From an uncultured Kiritimatiellota bacterium (GTDB lineage: Bacteria > Verrucomicrobiota > Kiritimatiellia > RFP12 > UBA1067): DNA of 12,447 bases. The stretch is from positions 1 to 12,447 of the forward strand of contig CAKUCX010000081.1 of the NCBI GenBank assembly GCA_934643865.1, in the 5' to 3' direction. How positions within the stretch are numbered: position 1 is the first letter of the stretch; each line of letters opens with the position of its first letter. The position numbers and the translations under genes were made by a program. Shown here in pieces: positions 7,196 to 12,447 of this stretch. The notes beneath the pieces were generated by a model. That model did not search any database. It was not told the origin of the DNA and saw only the letters and a program-made list of their open reading frames with translations.

Positions 7196-7226
7196 AAAAA
7201 AAGAAGGGCGGCCACCCGCCCTTCTT
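7196..7226 (-). terminator. Rho-independent terminator of the pilin gene
   Basis: On the minus strand an 11-bp perfect stem (arms AAGAAGGGCGG at 7201-7211 on the plus strand and its complement at 7216-7226) with a 4-base loop is followed by a run of T (plus-strand A at 7196-7202). It begins about 48 bases after the pilin stop and ends the pilin message before the pilB promoter. There is no matching T run on the other strand, so it acts in one direction. Confidence 0.92.
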
Positions 7227-7273
7227 CGCTTCAGGCGCCGTTGCCGCGCGTCGCTGAAACGGCCTGGCCGAAA

Positions 7274-7639
7274 TCAGTTGCCGGTCCTCTCGCTGCCATC
7301 CTCGTTGTGGGCCCCACACGTGACCGTGATGCCGCCGTCGGTGCCCAAGGCGATCGTATAGTCATTGCCCGTCTTCGGGCACTTCGGCATCTTCTTGAGG
7401 AAGCCCTTCCCATCCGCCGGGGCGAGCTGATCGGCCGACGGAGCCGCGCCGGGGTGCTTGATCAGATAGGATTCCGCCGCCGTCTTGATCGAACTCATGT
7501 TCGACACGCAGGCGTTGCCCTGCGATTCGTTGCGGTAGGCAATGAAGTTCGGAATCGCAATGGCCGCCAAGATGGCGATGATTGCGACCACGATCATGAT
7601 TTCGACGAGGGTAAAGCCCCTCTTCAGCTGCATCTTCAT
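7274..7639 (-). CDS. pilA: Major type IV pilin / prepilin
   Basis: A 121-aa prepilin. The short basic leader MKMQLKRG is cut by prepilin peptidase before FTLVEIMIVVAIIAILAAIA; Glu13 is the conserved mature Glu5. The hydrophobic helix is followed by IPNFIAYRNESQGNAC, the typical alpha-1 continuation, and a small C-terminal domain. Cysteines are at 44, 87 and 108; 87 and 108 could form a disulfide that closes a D-region-like loop. The calcium-site motif of GspG pseudopilins is absent, which favours a pilus subunit over the type II major pseudopilin. The start at 7639 has AAGGA 8 bases upstream. It is monocistronic: sigma-54 promoter above, strong terminator below. This suits a subunit needed in large excess over the machine. 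Confidence 0.93.
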   Translation of the reverse strand: MKMQLKRGFTLVEIMIVVAIIAILAAIAIPNFIAYRNESQGNACVSNMSSIKTAAESYLIKHPGAAPSADQLAPADGKGFLKKMPKCPKTGNDYTIALGTDGGITVTCGAHNEDGSERTGN

Positions 7640-7663
7640 TCTTGCTTCCTTTCGTTTCAGTTT

Positions 7664-7683
7664 TTGTGCCGCAATCGGCACAA
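7664..7683 (-). promoter_or_regulatory. Hairpin in the predicted pilin mRNA leader
   Basis: Perfect 8-bp inverted repeat (TTGTGCCG and CGGCACAA) with a 4-base loop ATTG on the minus strand, lying 14-33 bases after the predicted start at about 7696 and 24 bases before the ATG. An AAA run follows, not a T run, so it is not a terminator. It may stabilise the 5' end of an abundant message or bind a protein. The function is not shown by the sequence. Confidence 0.6.
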
Positions 7684-7706
7684 TGCCGGTCGCTACAAAG
7701 CACATA

Positions 7707-7723
7707 AGCAAATTCCGTGCCAA
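7707..7723 (-). promoter_or_regulatory. Sigma-54 promoter of the pilin gene
   Basis: The minus strand reads TTGGCACGGAATTTGCT, a full match to the RpoN consensus. The -24 GG is at 7721-7720 and the -12 GC at 7709-7708. The predicted start is near 7696, giving a leader of about 57 bases. RpoN control of pilin genes by PilR-type activators is established in Pseudomonas, Myxococcus and Geobacter. Confidence 0.93.
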
Positions 7724-7771
7724 TCCAGGAGACGAGAGGGCGCGTGGGCGCTACGTCCATAAAGCCTCTGT

Positions 7772-7799
7772 GTTCTTTGCGTTCTTTGCGGCAAAGAAC
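7772..7799. promoter_or_regulatory. Direct/inverted repeat upstream of the pilin promoter; candidate activator site
   Basis: The plus strand has GTTCTTTGC twice in tandem (7772-7780, 7781-7789), then one base, then the inverted copy GCAAAGAAC (7791-7799). The centre is about 94 bases upstream of the predicted pilin start, where enhancer sites for NtrC-type activators usually lie. The same units can be read on the minus strand as a short CGCAAAGAA tandem repeat, so it may instead be a dispersed intergenic repeat. I did not find the motif upstream of the other two sigma-54 promoters. Confidence 0.5.
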
Positions 7800-7842
7800 C
7801 GCTCCTCAAGCCTCGCAGCCGCCGTCCGCCGCGCGAAATTCT

Positions 7843-7872
7843 CATTTCCGCAAAAGCGTTTTTGCAGAAATG
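7843..7872 (-). terminator. Hairpin just after the sigma-54 activator gene, probable terminator
   Basis: A 13-bp stem with one mismatch that reads as a G-U wobble in the minus-strand RNA (arms CATTTCTGCAAAA and TTTTGCGGAAATG), loop of 4 bases, starting 5 bases after the stop. The tract after it is only mildly T-rich (GAATTTC), so termination may be weak or the hairpin may mainly protect the 3' end. Confidence 0.6.
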
Positions 7873-7877
7873 CGAAT

Positions 7878-9233
7878 TCAGCGTTCTTCCGAAAGCTTGC
7901 GGTAGAGCGTCGAGAGGTTGACCTTCAGCGTCTCGGCCGCCTTCTCCTTGTCGCCGCCGGAGGCGTTCAGGATCTGGCCGATGTACTCCTTCTCCTTCTG
8001 CTTGAGGAACGTCTTGAGCGAGGCGTTCGCCGCGACGCCCGCGCCAAGCGCCTCGGCGGACGGCTGATGCTCGACGATGCGCGCGGGCAGCTCGTGCGGC
8101 GTGATTTCGCCGCCCTGCCAGAAGGTGAGCGCGTGCTTGACGCAGTTCTCCAGCTCGCGCACGTTCCCCGGCCAGTCGTAGGCCAGCAGGACGTTCGCCG
8201 CCGCCGCGCCGACGACGGGCGCGGGCCGCCCCGTGCCGACTTCCGCCGCGATGAAGTGCCGCGCGAGCGGCAGGATGTCCTCCGGGCGCTTCCGAAGCGG
8301 CGGAATGTCGATCGTGATGACGGCGAAGCGGTAGAAGAGGTCACTGCGGAACGCGCCCTTCACGACCGCCTCCTCCAGGTTCGCGTTGGACGCGGCGATC
8401 ACGCGCACGTCCACGGGGATGCTCTTCGTGCCGCCCACGCGGCGGATCTCGCGCTCCTGCAGGACGCGCAGGAGCTTGCCCTGCAGGATCAGCGGCATGG
8501 ACGAGATCTCGTCCAGGAAGAGCGTCCCGCCGTTCGCCGTCTCGAAGAGGCCCTCCTTGTCGGCGATGGCCCCGGTAAACGCGCCCTTCACGTGGCCGAA
8601 CATCTCGCTTTCGAGCAGGTTCTCGGGGATGGCCGCGCAGTTGACCGCGACCCAGGGCCGCCCCGCGCGCGTCGAGGACTTGTGGATCGCGCGCGCGATG
8701 ACCTCCTTGCCCGTGCCCGACTCGCCGTTGATCAGCACCGTCGCCGCCGTCGGCGCGACCTTCGCGATCGTCTCGCAGACCTCGTTCATCGCCGGCGAGG
8801 AGGCGATGAAGTTCTCGAAGCGGTAGCGCAGCGGCGCGGACGACGCCGACGCCGCGACGGACGCGCGCGTGCGGATCTTCTCCTCCGCCCGCTTGAGGCA
8901 CGCGAGCATCTCGTCGACCTTGAACGGCTTGGTGAGATAGTCGAAGATGCCGCTCTTCATCGCCTCGATGGCCGTCTCGACGCTCGCGAAGGCCGTCAGC
9001 AGGATGACGGGGATCGCCTCGTCGAGGGCCTTGATCTCCTTAAAGAGCGTCAGCCCGTCCATGGGCTGCATGCGCAGGTCGGTGACGACGACGTCCGCGC
9101 CGCCCGCGCGAACGACCTCCAGGGCCGCGGCGCCGTCGCGCGCCGCCTCGACCTCGTAGCCGTTCGCCTTCAGGAGGCTCTTCATCAGAAGGAGAATCCG
9201 GGGTTCGTCGTCAACAATCAGAATCTTCGTCAT
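7878..9233 (-). CDS. Sigma-54-dependent response regulator, NtrC/PilR type
   Basis: A 451-aa protein with the three standard domains. The receiver (1-120) has acidic Asp8 and Asp9, phosphoacceptor Asp52 (VVVTDLRM), Thr80 and Lys102 (TKPF). The AAA+ domain (about 140-375) has Walker A GESGTGKE at 170-177, the sigma-54-contacting GAFTGA loop at 217-222, Walker B TLFLDEI at 237-243 and the arginine-finger region RSDLFYRF at 296-303. The Fis-type helix-turn-helix is at about 424-447 (GGDKEKAAETLKVNLSTLYRKL). Everything needed for phosphorylation-controlled activation of RpoN promoters is present. No sensor kinase gene is visible. It is flanked by three sigma-54 promoters of the pilus genes, so PilR-like control of them is likely. 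The ATG at 9233 is chosen because the earlier ATG at 9245 falls in the promoter -10 box. Confidence 0.95.
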   Translation of the reverse strand: MTKILIVDDEPRILLLMKSLLKANGYEVEAARDGAAALEVVRAGGADVVVTDLRMQPMDGLTLFKEIKALDEAIPVILLTAFASVETAIEAMKSGIFDYLTKPFKVDEMLACLKRAEEKIRTRASVAASASSAPLRYRFENFIASSPAMNEVCETIAKVAPTAATVLINGESGTGKEVIARAIHKSSTRAGRPWVAVNCAAIPENLLESEMFGHVKGAFTGAIADKEGLFETANGGTLFLDEISSMPLILQGKLLRVLQEREIRRVGGTKSIPVDVRVIAASNANLEEAVVKGAFRSDLFYRFAVITIDIPPLRKRPEDILPLARHFIAAEVGTGRPAPVVGAAAANVLLAYDWPGNVRELENCVKHALTFWQGGEITPHELPARIVEHQPSAEALGAGVAANASLKTFLKQKEKEYIGQILNASGGDKEKAAETLKVNLSTLYRKLSEER

Positions 9234-9243
9234 GATGGGCGCC

Positions 9244-9252
9244 ATTATATCA
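9244..9252 (-). promoter_or_regulatory. Extended -10 (sigma-70 type) promoter of the activator gene
   Basis: The minus strand reads TGATATAAT, a perfect extended -10 element, in a small AT-rich patch. No good -35 hexamer lies 16-18 bases upstream, which extended -10 promoters tolerate. The predicted start is near 9237, about 4 bases before the ATG at 9233, so the message would be almost leaderless. This differs from the sigma-54 promoters of the target genes. Confidence 0.65.
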
Positions 9253-9311
9253 TATTTCTGGCCTCACATGGCGGGTGTTTGAAGAGACGGCGCCTCACCG
9301 GCACGCCACAC

Positions 9312-9328
9312 TTGGCACGAAATCTGCT
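9312..9328 (+). promoter_or_regulatory. Sigma-54 promoter of the pilM operon
   Basis: Reads TTGGCACGAAATCTGCT, with GG at 9314-9315 and GC at 9326-9327 in exact RpoN spacing. It is nearly identical to the pilin and pilB promoters. The predicted start is about 9339, only 7 bases before the ATG at 9346. It lies in the 112-bp divergent region shared with the activator gene. Confidence 0.88.
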
Positions 9329-9345
9329 ACATTGTCCTTTTGAGT

Positions 9346-10530
9346 ATGGAGATCCAGCTGACCAAAACGAAGACGATCACAATCGGCGGCGGCACGCGGA
9401 GAAGGCACAGGGGCGTCGATGTCGTCGGCGTCGACCTGTTCACGGGCGACGCGCGCGGCTGCCCGGCCGTCCGCCTGACGGAGCGCAAGGGCGCGCTGCA
9501 CGTCGCCGCCGCCGGGTTCGTTCCGCCACCGGCCAACGCCCTGCCCGGCTCGTGGGAGGCCGCCGCCAAGAGCTGCACCTGGTCGCTTCCCGCCGCGTTC
9601 CAGGCGCCGCACGCCGCGCTGGCCGTCACCTCGCCCGACATGTTCCTCGCCCAGACGACGCACGACGCCTTCCGCGCCGACTTCTCCGCCGGCATGCATC
9701 ACGTCGAGGACGCCGTCGCGAAGCCTCGACGCCTCGGCGTCCGCCGCGAGGCGAAGCCCGCCCCCGCCGCCGCCGCCACCCCTGCCGCCGACGCGCCGAC
9801 GCCCGCGCCGGGCGTGCCCGTCTCGAACGGTGGCACGCGCTTCGTCATGAAGCCCCTTGCAACCGAGGGCGACTTCGTCCTGGAGGCGGGCCTCCCCGAA
9901 TACCAGATCCTCTGGCTCTCGCGCCTCCTGCCCGAAGGCCGCCGCCCGACGGCGGTCTCCGTCCAGCTGCGCCCCTCCGCCCTCGCCGCAAGCCTGCTGC
10001 GCCAGCCGGCGTTCATCGCGGCGGGCGGATCCGCGCTCGCGCTCTTCGTCAACGAGGAGACGGCGAACATCGTCGGCTACCGGCGCGGCGATATCGCGCT
10101 CTGGCGCACGTGCCGCGGCGCGCCGGGCGCGCGGGCGATCCGCGACGCGCTCAAGAAGGGCCTCGGGCTCGACGACGCGATGGTGGCGGACGTCCTCGAC
10201 GACACGCTCATCGACCCGCGCCCCGTCCTCGGGCCCCTTCTCGCGCCCGTCTTCGACGAGCTGGCCGTCTCGCGCGACTACCTCGCGGGCAAGCTCGGCG
10301 TCGACGTGAAGAGCGCCTTCCTGATGGGCGTGGGCGCCGGCGCGGCGTACTGGCGCGCGCTCGCGGAGGAGCGCGCGCGCCTCGAACTCGTCGCGCCGCC
10401 CGCGTTCGACGGGCTCGCACGCGACGACCGGCTCGCGGCCGACGCCGCCCTCGCGGGCCCTGCGGCGAACGCCTTCCTCGGCGCGCTCGGCGCCGCGCTC
10501 GCCTACCTGGAAGAGGAGGCGGACGCATGA
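9346..10530 (+). CDS. pilM: PilM-like actin-fold assembly protein
   Basis: A 394-aa cytoplasmic protein with the outline of the PilM/FtsA actin-like fold. The phosphate-1-like strand pair is GVDVVGVDLFTGDARG (23-38) followed by a strand GALHVAAAG. A second nucleotide-site-like segment lies at about 229-258 (SALALFVNEETANIVGYRRGDIALWRTCRG). The late helix-loop SAFLMGVGAGAAYWRAL (323-339) and terminal NAFLGALGAALAYL resemble the ASKHA adenosine motif and the closing helix. An Ala/Pro-rich insert at about 137-158 splits the protein and is unusual. PilM docks on the N-terminal INLLP peptide of PilN, whose gene follows with an ATGA overlap. An in-frame TTG at 9340 is possible, but ATG is preferred. 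There is no Shine-Dalgarno. Sequence divergence makes the assignment rest largely on fold pattern and gene order. Confidence 0.8.
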   Translation: MEIQLTKTKTITIGGGTRRRHRGVDVVGVDLFTGDARGCPAVRLTERKGALHVAAAGFVPPPANALPGSWEAAAKSCTWSLPAAFQAPHAALAVTSPDMFLAQTTHDAFRADFSAGMHHVEDAVAKPRRLGVRREAKPAPAAAATPAADAPTPAPGVPVSNGGTRFVMKPLATEGDFVLEAGLPEYQILWLSRLLPEGRRPTAVSVQLRPSALAASLLRQPAFIAAGGSALALFVNEETANIVGYRRGDIALWRTCRGAPGARAIRDALKKGLGLDDAMVADVLDDTLIDPRPVLGPLLAPVFDELAVSRDYLAGKLGVDVKSAFLMGVGAGAAYWRALAEERARLELVAPPAFDGLARDDRLAADAALAGPAANAFLGALGAALAYLEEEADA

Positions 10531-11249
10531 AGAGCCCCGTCTGCCACCTCAACCTCCTCATGGCGAGCGAGCGCGTCACGTCCTCGCCCGTGCGCTTCCG
10601 CGTCATGCTGCCCGTCCTCGCCGCGCTCGCCTGCCTCGGCATGGCCGTCTGGTGGGCGATCCTCGGCGGCCAGCTCATGCTCGCGCAGGCGAAGGCCGGC
10701 CAGCTCAAGGGCGAGATGGCGGCGCGCGACGCCGCGCACAAGGACGTCCTCGCCCAGATGGCGCGCGTGCGCGAGCTTGAGGCCGCGCGCGCGCAGCTCG
10801 ACCGCTACCGCGCGTCCATCCGCCGGCGCGGCGGCCTCCTCACGGCCCTTGCCGAGGCGATGCCGCTCAAGGTCCAGCTCGTGAAGCTTGAGATCCCCGC
10901 GCCCGCGCCGCCTCCCGTCTTCCTGCCGCCCGCCGTCGCCGCCGCCCTGAAGACGGGCCCGAAGAAGCCCGACCTCTCGCTCTACGGCCCGACGGGCTAC
11001 GTCGAGCGCGCGTCGCTCGTCCTCACCGGACGCGCGACCAAGGACGCCCCCATCGTCGCGCTCATGGACTCCCTGGCCTCCGAAGCCTTCACGAACGACG
11101 TCGTCATCGCGGCGTCTCCGGCGAGCGCGGCGGAGCAGAGCCCGAAGATCCGCTCGTTCCGGCAGGACGCCGCGCGCACGCCCGGCGGCGCGCGCCTCAT
11201 GGCGTTCGAGGTCGAGTACCGCCTCACGGGAAGGAGGTTCGACCGGTGA
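10527..11249 (+). CDS. pilN: PilN-like inner-membrane assembly protein
   Basis: A 240-aa bitopic protein. The cytoplasmic N-terminus has HLNLLMASER (7-16), which fits the PilM-binding INLLPxR motif of PilN. One membrane helix follows at about 27-47, then a coiled-coil-prone stretch (about 55-100). The periplasmic domain begins LTALAEAMPLKVQLVKLEIP (105-124), the typical PilN/GspL ferredoxin-like strand pattern, and ends with AFEVEYRLTG. A Pro/Ala/Lys insert at about 124-150 enlarges it relative to the usual 180-220 aa. It should pair with the PilO-like product to link PilM to the outer complex. GAGGAGG lies 7 bases before the ATG, and both gene junctions overlap by 4 bases. Confidence 0.85.
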   Translation: MKSPVCHLNLLMASERVTSSPVRFRVMLPVLAALACLGMAVWWAILGGQLMLAQAKAGQLKGEMAARDAAHKDVLAQMARVRELEAARAQLDRYRASIRRRGGLLTALAEAMPLKVQLVKLEIPAPAPPPVFLPPAVAAALKTGPKKPDLSLYGPTGYVERASLVLTGRATKDAPIVALMDSLASEAFTNDVVIAASPASAAEQSPKIRSFRQDAARTPGGARLMAFEVEYRLTGRRFDR

Positions 11250-11842
11250 ACCTGCAGAACATGGCCCCGAACGTCCAGCGCGCGCTGCTGCTGACGCTCG
11301 TCTTCGGCGCGTTCGCCGCCGGCATCTACCTCTTCGCCATCGAGTCGACGGAGACGGCGCTCGTGAAGGCACGCCGCGCCCTGCAGGAGGAGACCGCGCG
11401 CCACCAGACGCTGACGGCGAACCTCGCGCGCGCCGACGAGGTCCGCGACGCCCTGAAGACGGCCGAGGACGCGCTCGCCGCCTACCGCCCCGCGCTCATC
11501 GAGCCGCTCCTCGAATCGACGGCGATGCGCGCGAAGGCGCTCGTGGACGGCCTGGCCGCCGGCTGCGGGCTCGTCGGCATGGAGTACGAGGCCCTGCCGC
11601 CCATCGACCTGCCGATCACCGCGCCGGGGCCGGCGCGGCGCTTCGCCCGCTGCCCGATCCGCATCGCCTGCAGCGGAACCTACCAGGCGGCCGTCACCTT
11701 CCTGCGCTGCATTGAGCGGGAGTTCCCGCTCGTCGCCCTCGGGGGCCTGACCGTCACGGCGCGGGCGACCCCGGACGCCCAGCAGATCGTCTTCGTCCTC
11801 GAATGGCCGATGGAGAAGAAGAAGGGGGCGACGGCGAAATGA
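11246..11842 (+). CDS. pilO: PilO-like inner-membrane assembly protein
   Basis: A 198-aa bitopic protein with a short cytoplasmic N-terminus, one membrane helix at about 12-31, a coiled-coil region at about 33-78, and a C-terminal ferredoxin-like domain. The latter shows the PilO/GspM pattern: RFARCPIRIACSGTYQAAVTFLRCIE (about 131-156), in which the strand-then-helix around GTYQ matches the GxY segment of PilO, then FPLVALGGLTVTA and IVFVLEWPM. The start is GTG at 11246, forced by a perfect AAGGAGGT about 7 bases upstream and by a GTGA overlap with the previous stop. It overlaps the next gene as ATGA. PilN/PilO heterodimers span the periplasm beneath the secretin. Confidence 0.87.
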   Translation: MNLQNMAPNVQRALLLTLVFGAFAAGIYLFAIESTETALVKARRALQEETARHQTLTANLARADEVRDALKTAEDALAAYRPALIEPLLESTAMRAKALVDGLAAGCGLVGMEYEALPPIDLPITAPGPARRFARCPIRIACSGTYQAAVTFLRCIEREFPLVALGGLTVTARATPDAQQIVFVLEWPMEKKKGATAK

Positions 11843-12294
11843 GCGCGCTTCCCCTCCTCCTCGCGGCGACGATTCCGCTCCGCAACCCCTTCTGGCCCGT
11901 CGGCTACCACGGCAGCCGCGAGGCGATCTCGGACGCGCCGCGCGTCAAGGCCGTCGTCGCCGCACCCGCGCACGAGGACGACACGCGCACGAGCGCGGCG
12001 GCGGCAGCAGCCGCGCGGCCGGCCGCCGACGCACCGTCGGCCGACCGCCGCTGGGCCAAGGCCCGCAAGACTCTCAAGATCGGCGGCGTCCTCCGGGTCT
12101 CCGGCGCGGACGCGCGGCAGGCCGTGGCGATCAACGGCAAGATCTACGCCGACGGCGACCTCGTCTCCGTCAACCACGACGGCTGCCGCTTCACCTGGCG
12201 CGTACAAGGCGTCACCGACAACAAGACCCTCCGCCTCGTCCGCGTCCGGCTGCGCGAATGCGACGACGAACCAAAAGGAACGACAGGAAAATGA
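11839..12294 (+). CDS. Small PilP/GspB-C-like periplasmic protein
   Basis: A 151-aa protein with a short hydrophobic N-terminus (SALPLLLAATIPL), then RNPFWPVGY at 15-23, an Ala/Asp/Pro-rich linker (about 30-75), and a compact C-terminal domain (about 78-140). That domain has GGVLRVSGADARQAVAINGK then YADGDLV, then FTWRVQGVTDNKTLRLVRV. The 'own-name, INGK-x-Y-x-x-GD-x-V, final strand pair' layout is that of the homology-region domain of GspC, the GspB C-domain and PilP, which bind the secretin N-domains. The order after PilM, PilN and PilO supports the PilP position. There is no clear lipobox, unlike PilP lipoproteins, so it probably stays anchored by its N-terminus or is secreted. It overlaps both neighbours as ATGA. 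Confidence 0.72.
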   Translation: MSALPLLLAATIPLRNPFWPVGYHGSREAISDAPRVKAVVAAPAHEDDTRTSAAAAAAARPAADAPSADRRWAKARKTLKIGGVLRVSGADARQAVAINGKIYADGDLVSVNHDGCRFTWRVQGVTDNKTLRLVRVRLRECDDEPKGTTGK

Positions 12295-12447
12295 ACAAGA
12301 CAACCGCCCTTCTCGCCCTCCTGGCCGCGCTCGGCGCCGGCGCCGTTCCCGACGCGCCGCCGGCCGCCGCCACGAACGCGCCCGCCGTGCCCCTTCTGGC
12401 CGCGCTCGGCGACGTTCCCGACGCGCCACCGCCCGCCGCCACCAACG
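12291..12447 (+). CDS. Exported protein, N-terminal 52 codons; secretin PilQ/GspD expected from position
   Basis: The ATG overlaps the preceding stop as ATGA, with AAGGA about 11 bases upstream and AGGA closer in. The start MNKTTALLALLAALGAGA is a signal peptide (two polar residues, Lys, hydrophobic core, small residues at the likely cleavage site). It is followed by a Pro/Ala-rich stretch in which LLAALG...VPDAPP...AATN occurs twice (residues 10-29 and 35-52). In pilMNOPQ operons the next gene is the secretin, but no secretin domain is in view, so this is assigned from gene order alone. Confidence 0.6.
   Translation, partial: MNKTTALLALLAALGAGAVPDAPPAAATNAPAVPLLAALGDVPDAPPPAATN

Noticed and set aside
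9233..9245. ATG at 9245 as the start of the activator
   Set aside because: It overlaps the -10 box TATAAT, so the message from that promoter would not contain it. MTKILIVDDE at 9233 is the normal receiver-domain start.
7542..10526. A very long plus-strand open frame running into the PilN-like gene
   Set aside because: It crosses the pilin gene, intergenic promoters and the activator in antisense and the PilM-like gene in another frame. Only the last 240 codons, starting at 10527, are real.

Overview
The window is a very GC-rich bacterial chromosome segment coding for most of a type IV filament machine (type IV pilus or type II secretion-like) and its regulator. The Ala/Arg/Pro-rich proteins, the short single-domain pilin with a poorly conserved cysteine-containing C-terminus, and the mixture of pilus-type (PilM/PilN/PilO) and secretion-type (GspB/C-like, GspI/J/K-like) parts suggest a member of the PVC superphylum, perhaps Kiritimatiellota. 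That placement is an inference from style, not from a marker gene.

Layout. The minus strand, read right to left, carries: a PilR/NtrC-type sigma-54 activator (9233-7878); the major pilin (7639-7274) with its own promoter and terminator; and a long operon with its own promoter. The operon runs PilB/GspE ATPase (7147-5501), PilC/GspF platform protein (5421-4348), an orphan histidine-kinase-DHp-like protein (4329-3967), a protein joining helical repeats to a GspE-N/MshEN-like domain (3970-3182), three minor prepilin-type proteins (3168-2767, 2767-2264, 2267-147), and the start of an unrecognised gene that leaves the window (150 to <1). The plus strand, diverging from the activator, carries a PilM-, PilN-, PilO- and PilP/GspB-like operon (9346-12294), followed by the first 52 codons of a signal-peptide protein that by position should be the secretin. 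Most cistrons overlap by 1-4 bases (ATGA, GTGA, TAATG), so translation is probably coupled.

Regulation. Three almost identical sigma-54 promoters (consensus TTGGCACGRMATYTGCT, GG-to-GC spacing exact in each) lie in front of the pilin gene, the pilB operon and the pilM operon. The gene for a sigma-54 activator sits among them and has a different, extended -10 (sigma-70 type) promoter. The simplest reading is one self-contained RpoN regulon in which the activator switches on pilin, motor and alignment complex together. At the pilB and pilM operons the predicted transcription start lies only about 3 and 7 bases before the ATG, and at the activator about 4, so these messages look leaderless or nearly so. 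The pilin message instead has a leader of about 57 bases with a perfect hairpin and a good Shine-Dalgarno.

The less ordinary parts are the stand-alone DHp-like protein, the helical-repeat/MshEN-like protein, a 706-residue GspK/PilX-like protein with a large extra domain, a 77-bp heptamer array between pilB and pilC, and a nonamer repeat or palindrome upstream of the pilin promoter. No RNA genes, insertion sequences or CRISPR arrays were seen. No gap between genes exceeds about 240 bases.
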